Assembly (NCBI GenBank): GCA_017407115.1
Contig: JAFQXD010000048.1
Location: 1 to 47,462, forward strand
From: Methanobrevibacter sp.
GTDB lineage: Archaea > Methanobacteriota > Methanobacteria > Methanobacteriales > Methanobacteriaceae
Direction: 5' to 3'
Length of the DNA stretch: 47,462 nt
Positions 1 through 6,424 of this stretch are shown in pieces. A program made the translations under genes and the position numbers. Every line of letters starts with the position of its first letter. The first letter of the stretch is position 1. The notes beneath the pieces were generated by a model. That model saw only the letters and a program-made list of their open reading frames with translations. It did not search any database and had not been told where the DNA came from.

Positions 1-906
1 TCCACTAGATGCTTTTTGGATACTGATAACAGGGTATCCTTCCCATAATACAGTAGAACCATTGAAAGGACCGTTGTAACTACCACAGTTTTCAAAAGTA
101 TTGTTTACGATGAAAGTACCGTCAGTGGATGCTCCTCCGAAGAAGATAGCATATACATTGTTTTTGAAAGTGTTACCAATGATTTTTGCATCTCCACTTG
201 CTTGTGCGATTGAAATAGCATCAAGAACTACACCATCAAATACATTGTTTTCGATAGTGGTGAAGAAAGATCCTCCTACGGAAATAACTTTTGAACCTTG
301 TTCTTTGTTTACAGTAGGGTCGTTTACGAGTTTAGTAGCAAGACCACCAAGGAATTCACTGTTTTTAACAGTTACATTGTTACATGATTTAATAACAACA
401 GCTTGGTTGAAATCTTGGAATTTACAGTTGTCAACTACACCTCCTTTAGCATCATTACCATTGAACTGAACACCCCAACCAGCAACATTACCACCATAAG
501 TTAAGTTGTTTTTAGGATTGTTGTCAATAAAAGTAATGCCTGTAATAGTGACAGATGCACTTTTGGTTATGTAGAAGAAACCATTTCCATCTCCGTAACC
601 TGTAATAGTAGTGGTACCTTGACCATTGATAATGAGGTTATCTTTACCTTGTACGGTAATAGAACTACCTTGGAAGTCATAAGAACCATTTAATAAAACA
701 GTATCTCCTGCTGAAGCATTATTAACTGCACTTTGTACTGCATCTGCAGTTTGACCATTTGGTACAATATTGTTAGCTGCTACAACATCATCAGAATCAT
801 CAGCTGCTACAACATCATCAACGACGTCTGCTGCAGAAACTGCACTAGCAGATAATGCAATTAAAATAACTAAGAGGAAAGATACTAATATCTTTTTGTT
901 ATTCAT
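1..906 (-). CDS. Adhesin-like secreted beta-helix protein, N-terminal 302 residues (cut by window edge)
   Basis: Open from an ATG at 906 to base 1 with no stop, so only the N-terminal part is present. A GGAG ribosome site lies just upstream. Residues 1-27 form a signal peptide (MNKKILVSFLL... ending SAVSAA). An Asp/Ala-rich linker follows, in which a 19-nt direct repeat (775-793 and 802-820) encodes a doubled DDVVAA unit. Then comes Asn/Gly-rich sequence with short repeated beta-strands (for example VTVKNSEF, TIENNVFDG, KIIGNTFKNN), the pattern of parallel right-handed beta-helix (PbH1/pectate-lyase-like) proteins. Such adhesin-like proteins are abundant in Methanobrevibacter and are thought to sit in or on the pseudomurein wall. 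The ligand is unknown and the anchor lies outside the window. Confidence 0.85.
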   Translation of the reverse strand, partial: MNNKKILVSFLLVILIALSASAVSAADVVDDVVAADDSDDVVAANNIVPNGQTADAVQSAVNNASAGDTVLLNGSYDFQGSSITVQGKDNLIINGQGTTTITGYGDGNGFFYITKSASVTITGITFIDNNPKNNLTYGGNVAGWGVQFNGNDAKGGVVDNCKFQDFNQAVVIKSCNNVTVKNSEFLGGLATKLVNDPTVNKEQGSKVISVGGSFFTTIENNVFDGVVLDAISIAQASGDAKIIGNTFKNNVYAIFFGGASTDGTFIVNNTFENCGSYNGPFNGSTVLWEGYPVISIQKASSG

Positions 907-950
907 GATTTTTTTCTCCATTAATTAATTAATTAAAAAAATTTTACTAA

Positions 951-958
951 TATAAAAT
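951..958 (-). promoter_or_regulatory. Putative TATA box of the 1-906 adhesin-like gene
   Basis: The minus strand reads ATTTTATA. It lies about 45 bases upstream of the ATG at 906, which would give a leader of roughly 20 bases containing the GGAG ribosome site. Inferred from position and composition in a very AT-rich background. Confidence 0.4.
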
Positions 959-1327
959 TAAAATCAATAGGTCGTTTAGTTAAAGTCGACTTTCTCTTTA
1001 TACTAGTATTATCTATTTATAGCCAACAACTAATATAAATATTATTATTTATCGAAAAAAAATAAAATAATTATACTTGTCTTAAATTAAATTTTGAGAA
1101 ATATTATTAATTAAATTATTAAAAATTCATTAAATCCACAAAATTTATTGGAAAAAAACAATAAAAATTGATAATATAAGAAATAAATAAATTTATACAG
1201 TAATTTTAAATATGACTTATTTTTCACAACGATTAACAAATAAACTAAATTTCAATTTAAATAATTGACAATATAACTTTAATAATCTCACAATTTTCAA
1301 TGAAAATTCAAAACGACATGAATATAA

Positions 1328-1336
1328 TTATATATT
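1328..1336 (+). promoter_or_regulatory. Putative TATA box of the 1402-2940 adhesin-like gene
   Basis: A TTATATATT-type element about 55-60 bases before the GGAGGTG ribosome site. Expected transcription start is near 1360. The surrounding sequence is nearly all A/T, so position is the main support. Confidence 0.35.
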
Positions 1337-1386
1337 ATCTAATTACAAAAATAAGATAATAAAGAAATTTTCATTTAATTAATATT

Positions 1387-1404
1387 AAAGGAGGTGAAAT
1401 AATC
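1387..1404 (+). promoter_or_regulatory. Strong ribosome binding site facing an ATC codon instead of ATG
   Basis: AAAGGAGGTG (1387-1396) is followed after five bases by ATC at 1402-1404. The same AAAGGAGGTG precedes the ATG of the adhesin-like gene starting at 8515. No ATG, GTG or TTG occurs in frame near the site. The first such codon is TTG at 1444, inside the signal peptide. The site therefore points to a non-standard ATC start or an ATG mutated to ATC. Confidence 0.7.
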
Positions 1405-2940
1405 AAAAGGCATTTATCATTTTCAATACTTCTGTTAGTTTGTTTGATGACGTTAAGTTGCGTCAGTGCCCATGACAATTCCACAACAGATTTGCAGATT
1501 AATGATAATCAAAAACTGCAGGATGCATCTTCGGATTTGGAAAATCAAATCATTAATGCAAACGATGGAGATGAAATCATCATAAACCCTGGAACCTACA
1601 GGCTGCACAATGTAACCATTTCAAAAAACATGACAATTCAGGGAAATGGAAATCCGGAGGACATCATTATCGACGGTGAACAAATTTCAAGCATCCTTTT
1701 AATTAGAAGTGATGCAGTCCACGTTACACTTAAAAACATTACATTCATCAATGCATTAACAGATGGATTCGGTGGAGCAATATCTATGGAAACCGGGCAC
1801 GTTTATGTTGACAACTGTAATTTCATAAACAACACAGCGGGTGTTAATGCAGGAGGAATTTCAAATTATGGTACAGAAGAACAACCTGGATATCTGCTTG
1901 TCAACAACTCCCTATTCGTAAATAACCATGCAGAACATGACGGCGGAGCCGTAACAACCTGTTATGCTACTTCTCACATATACAACAGTGTTTTTATAGC
2001 CAATTCTGCGCACAGAGATGGTGGAGCAGTGCGTGTAAGCGTATTCGGTTATGCAACTGTCGAAGACTGCATTTTCATGTTTAATCATGCAGATGAATGG
2101 GGTGGAGCATACTACAGCTGGGCCAGCAACTCCATAATAAACAGATGTATTTTCCTCAACAACACGGGAGGCACCAACGGCGGTGCAGTAATGGTATCCG
2201 GAAACATCACTTTAACCAATTCAATTCTTGTAAACAATACTGCTGATGAAACCGGAGGGTCATTCTATATCCAGCAGCCAATGTTTGAAGCGCTGACTGT
2301 TATTGATGTTCACGACAACCTGATAACAAATAACACTTCACCATTAGGCAAGGAAATTTACATAAAATGGAGGCAAACAAACCTTTTATTTACAAAATTC
2401 AACGGCAATGATTGGGGAGATGAAGATCCAACCGATTCAGACATTATTGACCCCGACAAAGTGACCTCCAGAAGCAAAGTAACCAGCACTAAAAAATCCA
2501 ATCTGTTAGATGAATTGAACCTGGATTTATTAAACAGATATTCAAATACATTGAGAGATTATTTCCCTGACAATTATTTTGGTGATGATTCATCCAACCA
2601 AGAAACAAATCCTAACAATAACGAAAACAACAATCAACAAACTTCCCCATCAAATAACAACAACATTAAATCCAATTCCAGCAATTCCATTAATGACAAT
2701 GTAAATTCAAATAACACAAATAGCAATGCTGTTGTAAATTCCACTAGCCAAAATAGTAATGAAAATAACGTTCAAGCTAATGGTAGTGATGTTGGAAGCG
2801 ATTCATCAAAAGCCAGTGAAATATTTAAAAAGACTTCATCAAAACAAGTCAATTCAACAAATATCGGAATAATCCTATTTGCACTAATTGCAATAATTGC
2901 TTTTGCAATAGGATACAGAAAACAAAACAAAAATCAATAG
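1402..2940 (+). CDS. Adhesin-like secreted beta-helix protein with C-terminal membrane anchor, probable ATC start
   Basis: I place the start at ATC 1402 (512 residues) because it directly follows GGAGGTG and completes a textbook signal peptide, KRHLSFSILLLVCLMTLSC up to VSA. The first conventional codons, TTG 1444 and ATG 1447, would remove the positive charge and half the hydrophobic core. Next come a pectate-lyase-like beta-helix with repeated GGAV/GGAI turns and NNT caps, then an Asn/Ser-rich linker and a C-terminal transmembrane helix (IGIILFALIAIIAFAIGY) with a KQNKNQ tail. Likely a wall-spanning surface protein anchored in the membrane. It is divergent from the 1-906 gene and ends at a hairpin terminator. 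If ATC is not used, the gene may be silent or poorly expressed. Confidence 0.8.
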   Translation: MKRHLSFSILLLVCLMTLSCVSAHDNSTTDLQINDNQKLQDASSDLENQIINANDGDEIIINPGTYRLHNVTISKNMTIQGNGNPEDIIIDGEQISSILLIRSDAVHVTLKNITFINALTDGFGGAISMETGHVYVDNCNFINNTAGVNAGGISNYGTEEQPGYLLVNNSLFVNNHAEHDGGAVTTCYATSHIYNSVFIANSAHRDGGAVRVSVFGYATVEDCIFMFNHADEWGGAYYSWASNSIINRCIFLNNTGGTNGGAVMVSGNITLTNSILVNNTADETGGSFYIQQPMFEALTVIDVHDNLITNNTSPLGKEIYIKWRQTNLLFTKFNGNDWGDEDPTDSDIIDPDKVTSRSKVTSTKKSNLLDELNLDLLNRYSNTLRDYFPDNYFGDDSSNQETNPNNNENNNQQTSPSNNNNIKSNSSNSINDNVNSNNTNSNAVVNSTSQNSNENNVQANGSDVGSDSSKASEIFKKTSSKQVNSTNIGIILFALIAIIAFAIGYRKQNKNQ

Positions 2941-2975
2941 TAAATAGTATTTTTACTATTTACCCTACTTTTTTT
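2941..2975 (+). terminator. Hairpin and T-tract terminator after the adhesin-like gene
   Basis: A perfect 9-bp stem TAAATAGTA/TACTATTTA (2941-2949 and 2954-2962) closes a TTTT loop and is followed by CCCTAC and a run of seven T. It starts one base after the stop codon. Confidence 0.75.
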
Positions 2976-3396
2976 AACTATTTAATTTATTATTCAAATC
3001 ACGTGCAACCAAATAATAATAAATGTAAAAACCAAACCAGAAAACAACTGCAAAGACGCACGCAATTGCCATCCATGTAATTATTGGACCGATACCCAAA
3101 TCAGTTGGCATCCATTTCAGGTAAACTGCCACTGCAAATAACACACCCATTCCTATGCCCATTTGGAAAATTACTTGAAGCGGAAAAGCAATATCTTCCC
3201 TTTCATAAATCATTCCACTTAATGAAAACGCCCATCCGATAACTATGGATCCTAAAAACGCATTAATCACATCCACTCCGGGGAAACTGATATTTGAAGG
3301 ACCCACGTCAAGAGAAATAAAAACCATGACGAGCATTACAACAAAACATCCTACAAAAGCGCCCATTGCCAATCTTTTAATTAAATCAACTTTCAT
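2974..3396 (-). CDS. DUF3021-like four-helix membrane protein, partner of the LytTR regulator
   Basis: 140 residues with four hydrophobic segments (about 8-28, 42-62, 72-92 and 104-128). Size, order of helices and position directly after a LytTR gene match the DUF3021 family. In Firmicutes such proteins are paired with LytTR regulators, and in the streptococcal LytTR regulatory systems a co-encoded membrane protein holds its regulator inactive. I infer the same membrane-inhibitor or sensor role here. Start ATG 3396 has AGGTGG four bases upstream, overlapping the end of the LytTR gene. It is the last gene of a four-gene cassette. Such modules are uncommon in archaea, and transfer from a gut Firmicute is plausible. 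Confidence 0.7.
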   Translation of the reverse strand: MKVDLIKRLAMGAFVGCFVVMLVMVFISLDVGPSNISFPGVDVINAFLGSIVIGWAFSLSGMIYEREDIAFPLQVIFQMGIGMGVLFAVAVYLKWMPTDLGIGPIITWMAIACVFAVVFWFGFYIYYYLVARDLNNKLNS

Positions 3397-3404
3397 GTTT
3401 CCAC

Positions 3405-3845
3405 CTATAAATCCAATGCCTTTTTAAAATCAGGCAAATATTTCCTAGAAATATTATCTTTTAAACCATTCTTAAGCTCTATAAACATCATTCCTTTCAA
3501 GGAAGGAGCAACACGCTTGACCTTTTTTAAATTGACTATAGTGGTCTTGGATATTCTTACAAAATCATTATTTAAAGTCTCTTCAACCTGATATAATGGT
3601 TTTTTAATGAGAAACTCATTATCATCAGTGTAAACTTTAACTTGCCTATCTTCTACCCTGAACATATACACATCATCAAATTCCAAAAGAGCAATATCTG
3701 ATTCCCTTTTAACAGCCAGCATCTCTTTAGAATCATCAGTTTCTAGAATTGAAATGGCTTTTGTGATATTTTCAGTCAATTCATTGGTGTGAATATCTGC
3801 ATGAGGCTCATCAATATCTCTTGAAACAAATAAATTTACTTTCAT
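3405..3845 (-). CDS. LytTR-family DNA-binding transcriptional regulator
   Basis: 146 residues. About residues 45-146 form a LytTR DNA-binding domain, with the typical order: an IALLEFDDVYMFRVEDRQV strand pair, KPLYQVEETL helix, NDFVRISKTTIVNLKKVKRV, and a terminal SRKYLPDFKKAL helix. There is no receiver domain; the N-terminal 45 residues are short and acidic. LytTR proteins bind pairs of short direct repeats about two helical turns apart, and such a pair (ATGCAAAAA, 21-bp period) lies before this cassette at 4466-4495. Its likely control partner is the adjacent DUF3021 protein. Targets may include its own operon and perhaps the flanking adhesin-like genes (inference). Confidence 0.85.
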   Translation of the reverse strand: MKVNLFVSRDIDEPHADIHTNELTENITKAISILETDDSKEMLAVKRESDIALLEFDDVYMFRVEDRQVKVYTDDNEFLIKKPLYQVEETLNNDFVRISKTTIVNLKKVKRVAPSLKGMMFIELKNGLKDNISRKYLPDFKKALDL

Positions 3846-3848
3846 ATT

Positions 3849-4121
3849 TTATTTTCCTAATCTCTTCATTTCCTCTTGTATTTTACACTCCCTATATTCC
3901 TCACTATCAAACCTATTGGAAAATGCAAATGCGTTTAAAAATTTTACAAAAATGCCAATTCCCCAGAAAAATATTGGGAATAAAACCCACCAGAATTCAG
4001 GAGTATACATCCAATTGATAACCGCTAAAAATGCATTTACAACAACATATACTGTGAAATCTTTATAGAATTTAATTTTATTATCAACACGTTTTTCCGC
4101 TCTGGATCTTACATCACTCAT
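3849..4121 (-). CDS. 2TM-domain membrane protein (first cassette paralogue next to LytTR)
   Basis: 90 residues: a charged helix (RSRAEKRVDNKIKFYKDF), two transmembrane segments (about 24-42 and 48-66, the second containing FWWVLFPIFFWGIGIFVKF), then a charged tail ending EEMKRLGK. This is the 2TM domain architecture found in bacteria beside histidine kinases and LytTR regulators. It is a diverged duplicate of the next gene upstream: both share AEKRVD-KIKF, FFWGI and a YRE-KIQEE tail. The ATG overlaps the end of that gene, whose last codons (GGT GAT TAA) also supply the ribosome site. Probably a membrane component of the LytTR cassette; function unknown. Confidence 0.7.
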   Translation of the reverse strand: MSDVRSRAEKRVDNKIKFYKDFTVYVVVNAFLAVINWMYTPEFWWVLFPIFFWGIGIFVKFLNAFAFSNRFDSEEYRECKIQEEMKRLGK

Positions 4122-4388
4122 TTAATCACCCATTTTTGACAATTCTTCTTGAATTTTTCTTTCTCGATAATTGTAACCAAATAAATCATCAAAAGAATAC
4201 ACATCAAAAAAGTCATTCAAAACAGCAATTCCCCAGAAAAACATGACTGCCAACAATAAACTAAAACCGTGTAAAAATACAATGCAAATTATAGCTATTA
4301 TTGTATTTACAATCAAGTATTTATATAGATTTTCTTTAAATTTTATTTTTGCATCAACTCTTTTTTCAGCTTCTTCTCTCAAATTCAT
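4122..4388 (-). CDS. 2TM-domain membrane protein (first gene of the LytTR cassette)
   Basis: 88 residues from ATG 4388. I chose this over an in-frame TTG at 4400 because GGTGAT (4392-4397 on the minus strand) is well placed for the ATG. The layout matches its downstream paralogue: N-terminal REEAEKRVDAKIKFKENLYKY, two hydrophobic segments around residues 22-40 and 44-60, and a C-terminal YRERKIQEELSKMGD. Identical architecture and head-to-tail arrangement show a local duplication. As first gene it carries the cassette promoter. The two proteins may hetero- or homodimerise in the membrane (inference). Confidence 0.7.
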   Translation of the reverse strand: MNLREEAEKRVDAKIKFKENLYKYLIVNTIIAIICIVFLHGFSLLLAVMFFWGIAVLNDFFDVYSFDDLFGYNYRERKIQEELSKMGD

Positions 4389-4433
4389 TTGTATCACCAA
4401 ACAACTATTCGATAATATAACTTAGTAAAAGTC

Positions 4434-4441
4434 CATATAAA
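4434..4441 (-). promoter_or_regulatory. Putative TATA box of the LytTR cassette
   Basis: The minus strand reads TTTATATG, about 46-53 bases upstream of the ATG at 4388. This predicts a start near 4410 and a leader of about 20 bases carrying GGTGAT. Confidence 0.45.
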
Positions 4442-4465
4442 TGGCTATTTGGCGATGTTTGTAAG

Positions 4466-4495
4466 ATGCAAAAATTAGTTACTGAAATGCAAAAA
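4466..4495. promoter_or_regulatory. Pair of 9-bp direct repeats, candidate LytTR operator
   Basis: ATGCAAAAA occurs at 4466-4474 and 4487-4495. The spacer is 12 bp and the period 21 bp, exactly two helical turns. LytTR regulators such as AgrA bind paired 9-bp direct repeats with a 12-13 bp spacer. The pair sits 25-60 bases upstream of the cassette TATA box, where an activator would bind. On the minus strand the A-runs are T-tracts that may also help terminate the preceding operon, so the repeat could be partly coincidental. Confidence 0.4.
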
Positions 4496-4530
4496 ATAAG
4501 AAATGAAATTAGTAGCTATAATACAGCTAC
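4491..4530 (-). terminator. Hairpin and T-tract at the end of the kinase-like/cyclase-like operon
   Basis: A GTAGCT/AGCTAC stem (4512-4517 and 4525-4530) overlaps the stop codon of the phytol-kinase-like gene. On the minus strand it is followed by T-rich sequence including six T at 4491-4496. Confidence 0.45.
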
Positions 4531-5187
4531 CAAATAATATAAAATAGAAGTTAATGCAGGAACTGTTAAGTTATCAATTCCACCATAACTTAAAGCTTCA
4601 CAGACTGTTGCAACAGCTGAAATAAGTAAAATATTTACTAAATTAAATTCAGGCATTGTATAACCAATTGATGTGAAAACCATCCATACAAAAACACTCA
4701 TAACGGTTGTTACAACAAACATGGACAGTGATCCTTCAAGAGATTTTGTGCTTCCGAAAATTGAAAATTTGACTTTACCGAATTTAATACCAATCAATGC
4801 TGCAAATCCATCACCATAAACCAAAGGAACAATGGCCAATGCAACAATCCATAATTGGCTGCCAAATACGACTAATAATATTGTCCAAATAATTGAATAG
4901 AAAAATAATCCAAGAGCGTGTCCGGATTCAGTCATACTGTTTTCTATTTTGATTGGAGAGTATTCAGTTAATAAAAATGTTCCAATCGAAGCAGGCAATG
5001 TCAAAAAGATAATCATGACCCCTGGGCTTGAGAAAAATGGCATGGCAAAAATCATGTTACCTACCATAATATGAAGGAATTTACGTGAAAATTCAGGTCT
5101 TGATTTTAAAACCTTTTCAGCTATGATAAAAATTGCAACAACATAAACATATACAACAATCAGTGCAATGACATCAGTGAAATTCAT
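4516..5187 (-). CDS. Phytol/dolichol-kinase-like integral membrane protein
   Basis: 223 residues with about six or seven transmembrane segments. Family marks of the SEC59/VTE5 polyprenol-kinase and CDP-diglyceride-synthase superfamily are SRKFLHIMVGN near residue 34 and VYGDGFAALIGIKFGK near 123, followed by STKSLEGSLSMFV. Members transfer a phosphate (CTP-dependent in known cases) to an isoprenoid alcohol such as phytol or dolichol. An archaeal substrate could be geranylgeraniol or phytol reused for ether lipids (inference). The ATG overlaps the stop of the upstream tocopherol-cyclase-like gene by four bases, so the two are translationally coupled. A plain dolichol-type kinase is also possible. 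Confidence 0.7.
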   Translation of the reverse strand: MNFTDVIALIVVYVYVVAIFIIAEKVLKSRPEFSRKFLHIMVGNMIFAMPFFSSPGVMIIFLTLPASIGTFLLTEYSPIKIENSMTESGHALGLFFYSIIWTILLVVFGSQLWIVALAIVPLVYGDGFAALIGIKFGKVKFSIFGSTKSLEGSLSMFVVTTVMSVFVWMVFTSIGYTMPEFNLVNILLISAVATVCEALSYGGIDNLTVPALTSILYYLVAVL

Positions 5188-6305
5188 TCTTTATCATACT
5201 CCCCATATTCACAACCGGCATTTTCCATTTTCACATGGTCAATTAGGGTTCCGTCTTTTTTGTATAATTTTATTTCACCCCAACCGTTTCCACCATTCCA
5301 TAAACGGTTGTGTAATTTTTTACCATTTGGAGCTTCATAATTGAATAACATCATTTCATCACGTTTACAATAAAGCACCAATTCCATTCTGGAGTTTTTA
5401 TTGCTTGCGTTTATTCTCCAGGTATGAACTTCATCGCCTTCTTCAAAATCAAAATCGATTTTTACAAGGTTCCAGAATCTTGCAAAGTTGTATTCATACA
5501 TGGTTCCTTCATAGTAAAATCCAATCAATAATTTACGGGGAATAGATATTCCAAATGCCTTTGGTTTTCCCCCACCTGCTTCAAAAGCAGAATTCTCTAA
5601 TTTTTTACCTGTCTTTAGACTAGTCAGATTACATGATGAAATCCAAAGCCATGGTGAAGTGAAGTCTCCTCCCCAATTTTTATCAGCATACCCATATGAT
5701 TTTTCAGGAATTACTTCATATTCTTCCCCATCAAGCCATACGGTTCCGCTATATTGGGTTTTTATTCCTTCAGCATGCCAAAACATCTCAAAGGAATTTA
5801 ATTTTCTAAACAATTTGCTTGCACCATAACCTACATTAAAAGTGATTTGTTTATCGATTTCCAAATCCCACATCATATCTCCGGCATCACTCATATATTC
5901 CGGATGATCACGGGCCTCTTCTTCACTTACTCTTGAAAAACCACTCATATGAGTTTCTGTTAAACTACAATCCCCAACACGAATATTCAGTTCATTATCA
6001 GGGCAGTCAAAATATTTCATTGAGTAAAAATTATGAATCTGTTTAGGGTTTTTACCCCAAGATCCCGCCTTAATCATACAGTAGGATGGTTTTTTACCTA
6101 AACGTTGGTTTTCAGGGTCTTGACCTAAAACTGGCTCTTCTTCAGCCAATGCCGGGTTACATGTGAAATATTCAATGAAAAAAGGTCTTGCTTCACCTGT
6201 TTTTTTATTATATCCTGTAAAAGAATGCCACCACCAGTCATAACCCTTTTTGGCAAGCGGTCCTTTAAGCATATAATAGTTTCTCTCTAAGTCACTTTTA
6301 TTCAT
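5184..6305 (-). CDS. Tocopherol-cyclase-like (VTE1 family) protein
   Basis: 373 residues, no signal peptide. The C-terminal half reads like plant VTE1: a GEEYEV strand, YGYADKNWGGDFTSPWLW (VTE1 has YSEKNWGGGFPRKWFW), an AGGG turn, YYEGTMYEY, WRINASNKNSRMEL, and a final GWGEIKLYKKDG. The N-terminal KGYDWWWHSFTGYNKKTGEARPFF matches the lipocalin-like first barrel. Plant VTE1 closes the chromanol ring of tocopherol; relatives in bacteria are mostly uncharacterised. No homogentisate prenyltransferase or HPPD gene is nearby, so true tocopherol synthesis is unlikely. I infer an enzyme or binding protein for an isoprenoid lipid, working with the coupled kinase-like gene. ATG 6305 is preceded by GGAGG. 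Confidence 0.75.
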   Translation of the reverse strand: MNKSDLERNYYMLKGPLAKKGYDWWWHSFTGYNKKTGEARPFFIEYFTCNPALAEEEPVLGQDPENQRLGKKPSYCMIKAGSWGKNPKQIHNFYSMKYFDCPDNELNIRVGDCSLTETHMSGFSRVSEEEARDHPEYMSDAGDMMWDLEIDKQITFNVGYGASKLFRKLNSFEMFWHAEGIKTQYSGTVWLDGEEYEVIPEKSYGYADKNWGGDFTSPWLWISSCNLTSLKTGKKLENSAFEAGGGKPKAFGISIPRKLLIGFYYEGTMYEYNFARFWNLVKIDFDFEEGDEVHTWRINASNKNSRMELVLYCKRDEMMLFNYEAPNGKKLHNRLWNGGNGWGEIKLYKKDGTLIDHVKMENAGCEYGEYDKE

Positions 6306-6348
6306 ATATTAATCCTCCAAAGGTAAGATAATATAAAATTTGTAAAAG

Positions 6349-6357
6349 ATATATTAA
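6349..6357 (-). promoter_or_regulatory. Putative TATA box of the cyclase-like/kinase-like operon
   Basis: The minus strand contains a TTTAATATATC element here, about 45-50 bases before ATG 6305. This fits a short leader with GGAGG. A second T/A-rich element lies at about 6331-6339. Confidence 0.35.
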
Positions 6358-6370
6358 ATAATTTTTTATA

Positions 6371-6424
6371 AAATCGGCAAAAAATAGAAAAAAATAGAAA
6401 AAATAAGAAGATAATTCATCTTTT
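6371..6424 (-). terminator. Hairpin plus repeated T-tracts after the 6416-8515 adhesin-like gene
   Basis: A short AAGAT/ATCTT stem around 6408-6422 overlaps the stop codon. On the minus strand it is followed by three runs of six or seven T (TTTTTTCTATTTTTTTC pattern), the usual archaeal oligo-T termination signal. Confidence 0.5.

Larger units (their letters stand above)
907..1401. other. AT-rich intergenic region between divergent adhesin-like genes
   Basis: About 495 bases without a gene. The only structure I can support is the two outward promoters (TATA-like boxes at 951-958 and 1328-1336) and their ribosome sites. No RNA gene, repeat array or extra reading frame of note was seen. Confidence 0.6.

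Noticed and set aside
101..469. 122-residue plus-strand frame
   Set aside because: It lies antisense within the open minus-strand adhesin-like gene (1-906), which has a signal peptide and ribosome site.
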